Source: an uncultured Pseudomonadota bacterium
Lineage (GTDB): Bacteria > Myxococcota_A > UBA796 > SXON01
Direction of reading: 5' to 3'
Assembly: GCA_903959175.1 (NCBI GenBank)
Contig: CAJBVW010000371.1
Coordinates: 1 to 35,442 of the forward strand
Length of the DNA stretch: 35,442 bases
Under the pieces are notes generated by a model. That model did not search any database and was not told where the DNA came from. It saw only the letters and a list, made by a program, of their open reading frames with translations. Each line of letters starts with the position of its first letter. The stretch's first letter is position 1. Of this stretch, positions 8,059-16,478 are shown piece by piece. Both the position numbers and the translations under genes were made by a program.

Positions 8059-9657
8059 ATGAAGGTCTCTCTGATCAGCCCCTACCCGGACATCACGAAC
8101 TACGGGCTGCGCTCCATCTCGGCGACACTGCGCGCCGCCGGGCACACCACCCAGGTGTTGTGCATGCCCGACTTCGCGGGGGACGGCGAGAGCGTGCACG
8201 TCCGCATGTCGGAGGAGCGCTACTCGGCCCAGGTGATCGAGCAGATGCTCGACCTGGTCGCCGGCTCGGACCTCGTGGGCATCACGCTGATGACCCACTA
8301 CTACGACTCCGCGCGGCAGCTCACCAAGGCCATCCAGACCCGCCTCGGCATCCCGGTCATCTGGGGCGGCTTTCACCCCTCGGTGCGTCCCGACGAGTGC
8401 GCGCGGCAGGCCGAGTACGTGGCCATCGGCGACGCCGAAGACCTCATGCTCCAGCTCTGCGAGCGCCTCGAGAACGGCGGCGCCCAGAACCTCCACGGCA
8501 TCAAGTCGCTGGTGTGGCGCAAGGGCCAGGACGTCGTCCGCAACGCCCCCGGCTCGCTCGAGCAGGAGCTCGACCGCTACCCGGCGCCCGACTTCTCCAG
8601 GGAGGACCACCACATCCTCTTCGAGGGGCAGCTGATGCCGGTCACGAAGGACCTGCTCCGCCGCTACCTCCACAACGGCACCGTCAGCCGGATGTTCGGC
8701 AAGACCGGGTACCAGACGATGACGGGTCGCGGCTGCCCGCACGCCTGCACGTACTGCGGCAACAGCTTCTATCGCGACCTCTACAAGCGGCAGCGCTACG
8801 TCCGCTTCCGCTCCGTCGAGCACGTCATCGGCGAGCTCGAGGACGTGAAGCGCGAGTACCCGTTCATCGACTTCGTCTGGTTCTCGGACGACTCCTTCTT
8901 CGGTCGCCCCCTGCCGGACCTCCTCGACTTCGCGCACCAGTACAAGACCCGCATCGGCGACCCGTTCTACCTGCTCGGCAGCCCCGGCACGATCACCGAG
9001 GAGAAGTACTCCGCGATGGTCGACGCCGGCCTCCACTGCATCCAGATGGGCGTGGAGCACGGCAGCAAGCGGATCCAGAAGCTCTTCAAGCGCTCGACGA
9101 TGGGGAACGACAAGATCCTCAAGAGCGCGGAGATCATCACCAAGTTCACCGACCGAACGGCGCCGCCTCAGTACGACATCATCTACGATCTCGCGTACGA
9201 GACCATCGAGGACAAGCTCGACACGCTCCGCCTCGTCGCCGAGCTGCCGAAGCCGTATCGGCTCCAGGTGTTCTCCGTCATCTACTACCCGGGCACCTCG
9301 CTCCACACGCTCGCCGAGCGCGACGGGCTGGTGAACGACGAGAAGGCCGAGATCTACGACCGCATGTTCTTCGAGCGGCACGACAGCTATACGAACACGC
9401 TGCTGTTCCTTGCGCGGTCGGGGCGCTTCCCGCACCCGCTTCTCAAGGTCCTCATCGACCGTCGCGTCGTGGACGTGATGACCTCCGACTACATGGCCCC
9501 CGCGGGGACCGTCGCCCGCGCCGCCATCCACGCGCTGCGGCAGGCTCTCCGGAGCCCCGCGGTCGAGCGTGCGAAGGCGATGGGCACCTACCGCGCCCGG
9601 CTCGTGGGCATGACCGGGGCCGACGCCGGCGCCGCTGCCCCCTCCGCGGACGCGTAA
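8059..9657 (+). CDS. B12-binding-domain radical SAM protein
   Basis: A 532-residue protein. The N-terminal 140 residues have the Rossmann-like pattern of the cobalamin-binding domain (MKVSLISPYPDITNYGLRSI, then SDLVGITLMTHYYDSA and IPVIWGGFHPSVRPDE). The usual DxHxxG cobalamin motif is not evident, so B12 may be held base-off or not at all. The radical SAM core starts at GCPHACTYC, with the 4Fe-4S cysteines C226, C230 and C233 in a CxxxCxxC arrangement. GVEHGSKRIQKLFKR follows near residue 340, as in this family. Members methylate or rearrange unactivated carbons in cofactors, lipids or natural products; the substrate here is unknown. ATG 8059 gives the expected N-terminus. It lies about 140 nt after the Bat operon and has no obvious pathway neighbours. 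Confidence 0.9.
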   Translation: MKVSLISPYPDITNYGLRSISATLRAAGHTTQVLCMPDFAGDGESVHVRMSEERYSAQVIEQMLDLVAGSDLVGITLMTHYYDSARQLTKAIQTRLGIPVIWGGFHPSVRPDECARQAEYVAIGDAEDLMLQLCERLENGGAQNLHGIKSLVWRKGQDVVRNAPGSLEQELDRYPAPDFSREDHHILFEGQLMPVTKDLLRRYLHNGTVSRMFGKTGYQTMTGRGCPHACTYCGNSFYRDLYKRQRYVRFRSVEHVIGELEDVKREYPFIDFVWFSDDSFFGRPLPDLLDFAHQYKTRIGDPFYLLGSPGTITEEKYSAMVDAGLHCIQMGVEHGSKRIQKLFKRSTMGNDKILKSAEIITKFTDRTAPPQYDIIYDLAYETIEDKLDTLRLVAELPKPYRLQVFSVIYYPGTSLHTLAERDGLVNDEKAEIYDRMFFERHDSYTNTLLFLARSGRFPHPLLKVLIDRRVVDVMTSDYMAPAGTVARAAIHALRQALRSPAVERAKAMGTYRARLVGMTGADAGAAAPSADA

Positions 9658-9708
9658 ACCTCCGCTCGGGCGGCCCTTCCCGCGCGCGTGATCGGTTAGA
9701 GAGCGCGG

Positions 9709-10242
9709 ATGGAACCTGCGCTTCACCCCTCGGGCGTTCGCGTGGAGGTGGCGGTGCCGGGCGATGCCCCCGCCATCCTCGCGCTCCATCGGCGGGTGCT
9801 CGCTGAGGGCGAATGGTTCATCACCGAGCCCGACGAGTTCCCGGAGGGCGTCGAGAGCAAGGTGGCCGTCATCCGGGACGCCGCTCGCTCGGAGAACAGC
9901 GTGTTCCTTGTGGCACGGCAGCAGCACGCCCTCGTCGGGTGGGCGCAGGTGGTCGGCGGGGGGCGGCGGCGCACGCGCCACGTCGGCCGGCTCGAGATGA
10001 TGGTGGACGCCCGTGCCCGCGGCACCGGGGTCGGCTCGGCCCTCCTCGCGGCGGCGGTCGCCTGGGCGGAGAAGAACCCCGCGGTCCACAAGCTCTCGCT
10101 CAACGTGTTCGCGCACAACGCGCGGGCCGTCGCCCTCTACCGCAAGTTCGGCTTCGAGGAGGAGGGGCGGCGGCTGCGCGAGTACCGCTTCGCCGACGGC
10201 TCGTGGCGGGACGACATCCTCATGGCGCGCCCCGTTTCGTAG
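9709..10242 (+). CDS. GNAT-family N-acetyltransferase
   Basis: A 177-residue single-domain acetyltransferase. The acetyl-CoA loop is in RARGTGVGSALLAAAV (motif A, R/Q-x-x-G-x-G/A). The downstream motif B is KLSLNVFAHNARAVALYRKF followed by GFEEEGR, the pattern seen in RimI/PhnO-like and small-molecule acetyltransferases. The substrate cannot be read from sequence; protein N-termini, amines and antibiotics are all possible. The ATG is the first good start, 51 nt after the radical SAM stop, so the two may be co-transcribed. It converges on the response regulator gene with only 3 nt between stop codons. Confidence 0.88.
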   Translation: MEPALHPSGVRVEVAVPGDAPAILALHRRVLAEGEWFITEPDEFPEGVESKVAVIRDAARSENSVFLVARQQHALVGWAQVVGGGRRRTRHVGRLEMMVDARARGTGVGSALLAAAVAWAEKNPAVHKLSLNVFAHNARAVALYRKFGFEEEGRRLREYRFADGSWRDDILMARPVS

Positions 10243-10245
10243 GCG

Positions 10246-11595
10246 TCACTCCTCGCCTTCCCGCCACTCCGCCTCTCGCCGGTAGATCGTCCGCGCGGTG
10301 ATCCCGAGCAGGTGGGACGCCAGGGCGCGGTCGCCGTTGCACTGTCGGAGGGTCGCCTCGATCATGCGGCGTTCCACGTCCCGAAGTGGCGTGCCCGGGG
10401 TGAACACGAGGCGGGGAACGTCGTTCGGGTTCGGGGTGGCGGCCCGGATCGCCGGGGGGAGGTCTCCGAGGCGCACGATGTCCTCGCGCGCGAGGACTGC
10501 CGCGCGCTCCATCGCGTTCTCCAGCTCGCGTACGTTCCCCGGCCAGGTGTGGCGCTCCAGGGCGGCGAGGGCGTCGGGCTCGAGCCCGCGGAGCACGCGG
10601 CCGTTGCGGGCGGCGTGGGTCGACGCGAAGTGGCGGGCGAGCAGGGCGATGTCGGCCCGGCGCTCGCGCAGCGCGGGCACGTGCAGGCGGATGACGTTCA
10701 GCCGATAGTAGAGGTCCGACCGTAGACGTCCCTCGGCGACGGCCTGCTCGGGATCGCGGTTCGTGGCGGCGACGACCCGCACCTCCGTCCGGATCGTGCG
10801 CGTACCGCCGAGCCGCTCGTACTCGCCGTCCTGGAGGACGCGGAGCAGCTTGACCTGGAGGGGCAGCGGCATCTCCGTGACCTCGTCGAGGAAGATCGTC
10901 CCGCCCGAGGCGAGGTCGAACCGGCCTTCCTTGCGCCCGTGCGCGCCCGTGAAGGCGCCCGCTTCGTAGCCGAACAGCTCGCTCTCGAGGAGCGCCTCGG
11001 GGAGCGCCCCGCAGTTGACGGTGACGAGGCGTCCGGAGCGCCCGCTCATCGTGTGAAGCCATCGGGCGAGAAGGCCTTTTCCGGTGCCGCTCTCGCCCGT
11101 CAGGAGCACGGAGGCCATGGAGGGAGCGACCTGCCGCGCCTCCTCCATCAGCGCGTGGAGCTCGCCCGACTGCCCGATCAGCTCCCCGGGGGAGGCCTGC
11201 GCGATCTGCTGGCGCAACCGGGTGTTCTCCCGGAGGAGCTCGTTCTTCTCCAGCGCCTTCCGCACCGACGCGATGACCTCCGTGCGCCGGAGCGGCTTGG
11301 TCACGAAGTCGTACGCCCCCTCCTTCATCGCCTCGACGGCGTTCTCGACCGTGCCGTACGCGGTGACGAGGATGACCTGGACCTGCGGCGCGACCTGACG
11401 CGTGGCTCGGAGCAGCTCGAGGCCGCCCATCCCGGGCATCTTCAGGTCGCTGACGACGACGCCGATCTCGCCTTCCCGAAGGATCTCGAGGCCCTGGCGC
11501 CCGTCCGCCGCGGTTCGCACCGGCCACCCCTCACGGGCGAAGATCCGCTCCAGGGCGAGGCGATTGGACTCTTCGTCATCGATGATGAGGATCAT
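10246..11595 (-). CDS. NtrC-type sigma-54-dependent response regulator
   Basis: A 449-residue regulator in three parts. The receiver domain (about 1-115) has acidic pocket D6/D7, phospho-acceptor D50 in SDLKMPGMGG, a conserved threonine region VTAYG and the lysine of TKPLR. The AAA+ domain has Walker A TGESGTGKG, the sigma-54 contact loop GAFTGA, Walker B GGTIFLDEV and a second region-of-homology segment RLRSDLYYRLNV. The C-terminal Fis-type helix-turn-helix is ATLRQCNGDRALASHLLG. All residues needed to hydrolyse ATP and remodel RNA polymerase with sigma-54 are present. It lies 30 nt downstream of the histidine kinase, its evident partner. I found no convincing -24/-12 element in the window to name a target. 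Confidence 0.95.
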   Translation of the reverse strand: MILIIDDEESNRLALERIFAREGWPVRTAADGRQGLEILREGEIGVVVSDLKMPGMGGLELLRATRQVAPQVQVILVTAYGTVENAVEAMKEGAYDFVTKPLRRTEVIASVRKALEKNELLRENTRLRQQIAQASPGELIGQSGELHALMEEARQVAPSMASVLLTGESGTGKGLLARWLHTMSGRSGRLVTVNCGALPEALLESELFGYEAGAFTGAHGRKEGRFDLASGGTIFLDEVTEMPLPLQVKLLRVLQDGEYERLGGTRTIRTEVRVVAATNRDPEQAVAEGRLRSDLYYRLNVIRLHVPALRERRADIALLARHFASTHAARNGRVLRGLEPDALAALERHTWPGNVRELENAMERAAVLAREDIVRLGDLPPAIRAATPNPNDVPRLVFTPGTPLRDVERRMIEATLRQCNGDRALASHLLGITARTIYRREAEWREGEE

Positions 11596-11597
11596 CC

Positions 11598-11627
11598 GAC
11601 AGAGTGTCTCACGGATGACATTCTGTC
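11598..11627 (-). promoter_or_regulatory. Inverted repeat in the kinase-regulator gap
   Basis: The gap between the kinase stop and the regulator ATG is almost wholly an inverted repeat. GACAGAGTGTC (11598-11608) faces GACATTCTGTC (11617-11627) across 8 nt, with one mismatch in 11 pairs. On the transcript the stem begins inside the kinase stop codon and ends two bases before the regulator start. No Shine-Dalgarno sequence is visible outside it. It could hide the regulator's ribosome site, act as a processing site, or be a DNA operator. The T content is too low for a terminator. Confidence 0.5.
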
Positions 11628-13281
11628 AAGCGGGGACGCGCACCCGGAAGGTCGTCCCGGCGCCGGGCGTCGTCTCGCACACCAGGGAGCCGCCGAGATC
11701 CTCGAGGGATTGCCTGGCGATCGCGAGGCCGAGGCCGGTGCCGCGCACCCGCGTCGTGTAGAAGGGGTCGAACACCCGGTCGGCCACGGCCTTCTCCATC
11801 CCGGGGCCGTCGTCGTGGACGGCGAACTCGAGGAGGTCCCCCACGCGCGCGACCTCCACCTGGACGTGCCTCGCGCCGGCCTCCCCCGCGTTGCGCACGA
11901 GGTTGAGCAGGGCGCGGCGCACGGTGTCGCCGTCCATCTCCACCAGGGCGAGCGGGCCACCGACGACCTCGACGGACACGCCGGCGCGCCGCAGCGCCTC
12001 CTCTTCGAGGCCCACCACGCCGCGCGCGAGGGCGACGGGATCCTCCGGCGAGGTCTCGGGGAGGCGGCGTCGCGCGAGGTCGAGGTAGCGCTCGGTCACG
12101 CCTTCGAGGCGTTGAATCTCGGTGATCACGGTGGAGAGGAGGGCGCGTGCTTCGTCCGTCGACACCTCTTCGCTGAGCAGCTCGGCGTGGAGCGAGATGG
12201 CGTTGAGCGGGTTCCGGACCTCGTGCGTGACCTGCGCGAGCATCTGGCCGACGAGCGCGAGGCGCTCGCTGCGCTGGAGGCGTTCCCGATCGCGCTGCCT
12301 CTCCGTCACGTCCTCGCCCAGGAGGATGGTGCCGTGGTCCCCGAAGGGACGGACGATCACGTCCTGGAGGCGAGCCCCGACGGGGAGCGTGTCGTGGCGG
12401 CCGTGCGTCAGCTCGGCGAGGGACGCCGGGAGAGGCCGGCCCTCCTCCAGGCCCCAGAGCGTGCGCGCGGCCGGGTTGGACGTGCGTACGAGGCCCCCGT
12501 CCACCACGACCACGGCGGCGCCGATGTTGTCGAGGACTCGGCGCAGGTAGAGCGAGAGGGCGTGGAGGGTCCGGTCGCGCTCGTCGACCGCGTGCACCAT
12601 CTGGTCGAAGGCGCGGGCGAGCGTCTGGAGCTCCTCGATGCTCGCGGGCGGCATGGGCCCCGGCCGCTCCCCCGCGGCCACGCGCCGGACCTGCTCAGTC
12701 AGCGCGGAGATGGGGCGTAAGGAGGCGCCGGTGCCCCAGAGGAGCAGCGCGCTGAGGATCCCGGCGATCCCGAGGAACCCCCCGGACATGTTGCGCGCGC
12801 GGGTCTGGGCCGAGGCTGCCTTCTGGCTCGACGCGGCGATCCGGCCCTCGACCAGGGTGGAGAGCTGGAGGATCTCATCCCGCAGCGCGCCACGGGCGTT
12901 GCTTTCGGACTCCGTGCCGGTCGCCGCGCGCCAGGCGGCGATCTCGCGTTCGACGTCCTCCAGCTTGCGGCTGGCCGCCTGGAGGGCGGCGCGCTCCTCG
13001 CTGTCGAGCGGGAGGCGGGTGGGCGTCTCGGCGAGGCGCCGGGCCTCGGTGAGCGCGGCGTTGAGCGTGCCGGTCCCGGTGCGCTCGCGCTCGGCGAGGG
13101 CCACCATGCGCGACGATTGGCGTGCGAGCGGCAGGTACACGCGATCGACCACTTCGAGCGACGCGCCGATACGCCCGAGCTGGACCTGGTTGTAGACCAG
13201 CGCCGCGAGGAAGCAGAGGACCCCCACGGCGAGCCCCCCGAGCAGCCTCCCGCGAAGTGTACGGAACCAGCCCCCCGTCAC
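11626..13281 (-). CDS. Membrane sensor histidine kinase (HAMP, PAS, HisKA, HATPase)
   Basis: A 551-residue kinase starting at GTG with GGGGGAG just upstream. The order is TM helix 1 (about 12-32), an extracytoplasmic helical sensor of about 130 residues rich in Arg, Ala and Glu, TM helix 2 (about 168-185), HAMP (LRPISALTEQVRRVAAGE), a PAS-like domain (VLDNIGAAVVVVDGGLVRTS) and HisKA with phospho-acceptor H353 in THEVRNPLNAI. A HATPase domain follows with N-box LVRNAGEAG, G1 DDGPGM and G2 GTGLGLAIA. The helical sensor resembles four-helix-bundle sensors that report small ligands or envelope state; the ligand is unknown. It is divergent from the parvulin-surA-pdxA operon across 141 nt, so that operon is a reasonable candidate target, which is inference. 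Confidence 0.94.
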   Translation of the reverse strand: MTGGWFRTLRGRLLGGLAVGVLCFLAALVYNQVQLGRIGASLEVVDRVYLPLARQSSRMVALAERERTGTGTLNAALTEARRLAETPTRLPLDSEERAALQAASRKLEDVEREIAAWRAATGTESESNARGALRDEILQLSTLVEGRIAASSQKAASAQTRARNMSGGFLGIAGILSALLLWGTGASLRPISALTEQVRRVAAGERPGPMPPASIEELQTLARAFDQMVHAVDERDRTLHALSLYLRRVLDNIGAAVVVVDGGLVRTSNPAARTLWGLEEGRPLPASLAELTHGRHDTLPVGARLQDVIVRPFGDHGTILLGEDVTERQRDRERLQRSERLALVGQMLAQVTHEVRNPLNAISLHAELLSEEVSTDEARALLSTVITEIQRLEGVTERYLDLARRRLPETSPEDPVALARGVVGLEEEALRRAGVSVEVVGGPLALVEMDGDTVRRALLNLVRNAGEAGARHVQVEVARVGDLLEFAVHDDGPGMEKAVADRVFDPFYTTRVRGTGLGLAIARQSLEDLGGSLVCETTPGAGTTFRVRVPA

Positions 13282-13422
13282 CTGCTCCCCCGTCGAGGTC
13301 TGGCTAACGCGGCGCCCTCACGCCGTGCTGTCCCCGCGTGTCACGGGGGAGGAAGCGCCGGTTGCGGGCTAGGCCGTTTGTGATACACAGCGGCGTCCCG
13401 CGCCCCAGGGGCTGGAGGAAGG

Positions 13423-14496
13423 ATGATTTCGATGCGTTCTGTGCTGCTCTCCCTTTGTCTTCTCGGTCCCGTTGCGTGTGATGGTGGCGGCGCCGCCGCG
13501 AAGGATGCCGCGAAGGGTCAGGAGGCCAAGGCCGATCTGGGCGAGACCCTCGCAACCGTGAACGGCGTGGTCGTCGGCTCCAAGGAGTTCGAGCAGGCCG
13601 CTGCGCGCAAGGCGCCCGCCAGCGGCGATGCGCTCTCCGCGGAAGAGAAGAAGGAGGTCCTCGACTCCCTCGTCGAAGAGAAGCTCCTCTACGCCGCCGC
13701 CCTCGACAAGGGCCTCGACCGTGACCCCAAGGTCCAGAAGGTCATGGTCAACACGCTCCTCCGCGAGGACGTGTACAGCACCGTCAAGAACGGCGACTTC
13801 AACGACGAGATGCTCCAGGCCTACTACGAGGAGCACAAGAGCGAGTTCGTCGTCCCCGAGAAGGTGCAGATCAAGCGCATCCTCGTGAAGGTGACCGAGG
13901 CTCGCGCCGACGACGCCGCCAAGACGGAAGCCGAGCGCATCCGTGGCGAAGTCGTGAAGCAGCCCGACAGCTTCAAGGACCTTGCGGCCAAGTTCTCCGA
14001 GGATCCGTACAAGCGTCGCGGTGGCGACGTCGGCTTCGTCTCCAAGGAAGGCAAGCCCGGCCTCGACGCCGCGATCGTCGACAAGGCCTTCGGTCTCGAG
14101 ACCGGCGCCGTCTCCGAGGTCTTCAAGACCGCCGACGGCTACAACATCGTTCAGGTTGCGGCCCGCCGCGAGCAGGTCGAGCGCACCTTCCAGCAGATGA
14201 AGGGCTCGGTCCTCCGCAAGGTCAAGAACGACAAGATGAAGGAGCTCTACGACGGCTACGTCGCCAAGCTCAAGACCGGCGCCACGATCAGCGTCGACGA
14301 GACCAAGCTCGCCGCCGTCGAGATCAAGAACAGTCGCCGTCCGTTCACCCCGGGCGCTGGGCTCCCGGGCGCGGCCGAAGGCGACGAGGGCGCCGAAGAA
14401 GGCGGCCTCGAGGCCGGCGGTGAGGACGAGGGCGCTGCGGCCCCCGGTGGCGCGATGCCTGCTCCGGCCCCCGCCGGTGGTCCGGCGCAGAAGTAA
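13423..14496 (+). CDS. Parvulin-type peptidyl-prolyl isomerase lipoprotein (PpiC/PrsA-like)
   Basis: A 357-residue protein with a purine-rich GGAGGAAGG ahead of two candidate ATGs (13423 and 13432). The signal peptide ends LLGPVACDGGG, a lipobox with an unusual Pro at -3 and Asp at +2. An N-terminal chaperone segment of SurA/PrsA type follows (ETLATVNGVVVGSKEFEQ; LDSLVEEKLLYAAALDKG). The parvulin domain is at about residues 140-250 (QIKRILVKVTEAR; FSEDPYKRRGGDVGFVSKEG; GYNIVQVAARRE). The tail is a Gly/Glu/Ala/Pro low-complexity run, as seen in other lipoproteins here. The likely role is folding of exported proteins. It precedes the SurA-like gene by 6 nt, giving two isomerases in one operon. 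Confidence 0.9.
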   Translation: MISMRSVLLSLCLLGPVACDGGGAAAKDAAKGQEAKADLGETLATVNGVVVGSKEFEQAAARKAPASGDALSAEEKKEVLDSLVEEKLLYAAALDKGLDRDPKVQKVMVNTLLREDVYSTVKNGDFNDEMLQAYYEEHKSEFVVPEKVQIKRILVKVTEARADDAAKTEAERIRGEVVKQPDSFKDLAAKFSEDPYKRRGGDVGFVSKEGKPGLDAAIVDKAFGLETGAVSEVFKTADGYNIVQVAARREQVERTFQQMKGSVLRKVKNDKMKELYDGYVAKLKTGATISVDETKLAAVEIKNSRRPFTPGAGLPGAAEGDEGAEEGGLEAGGEDEGAAAPGGAMPAPAPAGGPAQK

Positions 14497-14502
14497 CGTT
14501 CG

Positions 14503-15576
14503 ATGCAGCTCGTACTCCTGCTGGCGCTGATCGGACGGGCCCTCGCCGAGGGCTCCCCGACGCCTGTGCCAGCGGAGGTCGCCCCCGAGGCGCCTCCGGC
14601 TCCCCCTGCGAGTGAGCCGGCGGCGGCTTCCCCCGAGGCCTCCCCGGGTGAGGTGGTCGACCGCGTTGCGGCTGTCGTGAACGAGGACATCATCACGCTG
14701 AGCGAGGTGTACGCCTTCGGCGCCTCCTACATCGACGAGGTGGTGCAGGCGCGGGGCCCGTCCGCCCGTCAGGCCGCCGAGGCCGAGGTGCTCGAGCGCC
14801 TGCTGGAGCGCCGGCTTGTCTCCCAGGAGATGACCGCGCTGAAGCTGGATCTCGTGGATCAGGACGTAGACCGCTCCATCTCGGACATCGCCGAGCGCAA
14901 CGGGATGGAGATCGACGACCTCCGCAAGGAGGTCGAGCGTAGCGGCATGGCGTGGGACCAATACCGCAGCGAGCTCGAGGAGAACCTGCGCGACATGAAG
15001 TTCGCGCAGACCGTCCTCCGCCCGCGGGTGAACGTCACCGAGGATGAGCTGCGCGACGCGTGGCTACGCACGACGCCCGCCGCGCCCGCCTCTGCCCGCA
15101 TCCAGGCGCTCGTCCTCTCGATCCCGCCCGGTGCGTCCGAGGCGGATCGTGAGGCGGTGATCGCCAAGGCGCGTGCGCTGCGTGAGCAGGCGCGCGCGGG
15201 CGCGGACTTCGCGGAGCTGTCCAAGGCGAACGACCAGGGGCCCTTCGGCGAGCAGGCCGGCGAGATGGGCGTGTTCAAGCCCGGCGAGCTGGTGGACGCG
15301 CTGGACAACGTCGTCGTGAACGCGCCCGTCGGGGACGTGAGCGAGCCCATCGTCATCGGGGACGGCGTGTACCTCCTCCGCGTCGCCGAGCGCCTGACGG
15401 GCGCGAACGACTTCGAGGCCCGTCGCGACGAGGTCGCCGAGCAGGTCTTCCAGGCCCGCCTCGAGGACGAGAAGCAGCGCTGGTACCAGGAGGCGCGCCG
15501 CCGCGCGGCCATCCGGATCCTCCTCCCCGGGCTGCCGCAGTCGGGCTCTTCCCCCGGGCTCTCCCCGACCCGATGA
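14503..15576 (+). CDS. surA: SurA-like periplasmic chaperone with one parvulin domain
   Basis: A 357-residue protein with a signal peptide (MQLVLLLALIGRALAEG) followed by a Pro/Ala-rich spacer. The SurA N-terminal domain starts at VVDRVAAVVNEDIITLSEVY, its hallmark opening. Helical segments follow, then a parvulin domain from about residue 200 (RIQALVLSIPPGAS; FAELSKANDQGPFGEQAGEM; VYLLRVAERLTG). E. coli SurA has two parvulin domains and about 428 residues, so this is a shorter single-domain form. SurA delivers outer-membrane proteins to the Bam machine. Its stop overlaps the pdxA ATG (ATGA), matching the surA-pdxA order known in enterobacteria and supporting the call. Confidence 0.88.
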   Translation: MQLVLLLALIGRALAEGSPTPVPAEVAPEAPPAPPASEPAAASPEASPGEVVDRVAAVVNEDIITLSEVYAFGASYIDEVVQARGPSARQAAEAEVLERLLERRLVSQEMTALKLDLVDQDVDRSISDIAERNGMEIDDLRKEVERSGMAWDQYRSELEENLRDMKFAQTVLRPRVNVTEDELRDAWLRTTPAAPASARIQALVLSIPPGASEADREAVIAKARALREQARAGADFAELSKANDQGPFGEQAGEMGVFKPGELVDALDNVVVNAPVGDVSEPIVIGDGVYLLRVAERLTGANDFEARRDEVAEQVFQARLEDEKQRWYQEARRRAAIRILLPGLPQSGSSPGLSPTR

Positions 15577-16478
15577 GCCGCGTTCCCCTGGTGCTGACCC
15601 CGGGGGACCCTCGGGGGATCGGCCCCGAGGTTGCGGTGCGGGCCCTGCGGTCCACGGGTCTGGACGCCGTCCTGCTCGGCGACATCGACGCCCTGCGCCG
15701 CTACGCGCCGGAGCTCACCGTCGTGGACGAGCTCTCCACCGGCACGGGTCTCCGTGCCCTGGCGCTGCCGCCCTCCGATGAGCCGGTCGAGGTCGTGGCG
15801 ATCAAGGAGGCCGTCGCCGCGTGCCTCGCGGGGCGCGCGCGCGCGATCGTGACCGGGCCCATCCACAAGGCCCGTCTGGCCGCGCGGGGTTTTCCCTACC
15901 CGGGCCACACGGAGCTCCTCGGCGCCTTGTGTGGCGTCGACGCGCCCGTGATGGCGTTCGTGGGTGGGGCCGTGCGCGTCGCGTTGGTGACCGTGCACCT
16001 GCCGCTGCGTGATGTGCCCGCGGCCATCACTCACGCGAAGGTGCTGCACACGCTACGCGCGGCCGATCGCGCGCTGCGGGAGCGCCTCGGCTTCGCGCAC
16101 CCGCGCCTCGCGGTGTGTGGCCTCAACCCACACGCGGGCGACGACGGGCTGCTCGGCCGCGAGGAGATCGACACCATCGGGCCGGCCTGTGTCGCCGCGC
16201 GTGCCGAGGGCATGGACATCTGGGGGCCAATCAGCGCAGAGACCGCCTTCTACGAGGTGGATCGCTCGGACATGGTCGTCGCGATGTACCACGACCAGGG
16301 GCTGGCGCCGCTCAAGCGCGTCGACTTCGGGCGCTCCGTCAACTGGACGCTCGGCCTCCCCATCGTGCGGACGAGCGTGGATCACGGCACCGCGGACGCC
16401 CTGGTCGGTACCGGCCGCGCCAGCGCAGACAGCATGGTCGCGGCGCTCGAGCTCGCGATCCGGCTCACCGGCGGCTAG
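15573..16478 (+). CDS. pdxA: 4-hydroxythreonine-4-phosphate dehydrogenase PdxA
   Basis: A 301-residue enzyme of the pyridoxal 5'-phosphate pathway that oxidises 4-phosphohydroxy-threonine with NAD. Family marks are all present: the opening LTPGDPRGIGPEVAVRAL, TGPIHK, the substrate loop GHTELL (zinc-binding His region), NPHAGDDG, YHDQGLAPLK and RTSVDHGTA. The metal ligands expected from the family (His in GHTE, VHLPL and YHDQ, Asp in DHG) are conserved, so it should be active. It is slightly shorter than the E. coli enzyme (about 329). It is coupled to the SurA-like gene by ATGA. Its TAG stop shares CTAG with the stop of the convergent lipoprotein gene. Confidence 0.96.
   Translation: MSRVPLVLTPGDPRGIGPEVAVRALRSTGLDAVLLGDIDALRRYAPELTVVDELSTGTGLRALALPPSDEPVEVVAIKEAVAACLAGRARAIVTGPIHKARLAARGFPYPGHTELLGALCGVDAPVMAFVGGAVRVALVTVHLPLRDVPAAITHAKVLHTLRAADRALRERLGFAHPRLAVCGLNPHAGDDGLLGREEIDTIGPACVAARAEGMDIWGPISAETAFYEVDRSDMVVAMYHDQGLAPLKRVDFGRSVNWTLGLPIVRTSVDHGTADALVGTGRASADSMVAALELAIRLTGG

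Noticed and set aside
13360-13390. Possible promoter (TTGCGG and GATACA) before the parvulin lipoprotein gene
   Set aside because: The spacing is only 14 nt and both boxes are weak, so I do not list it as a feature.
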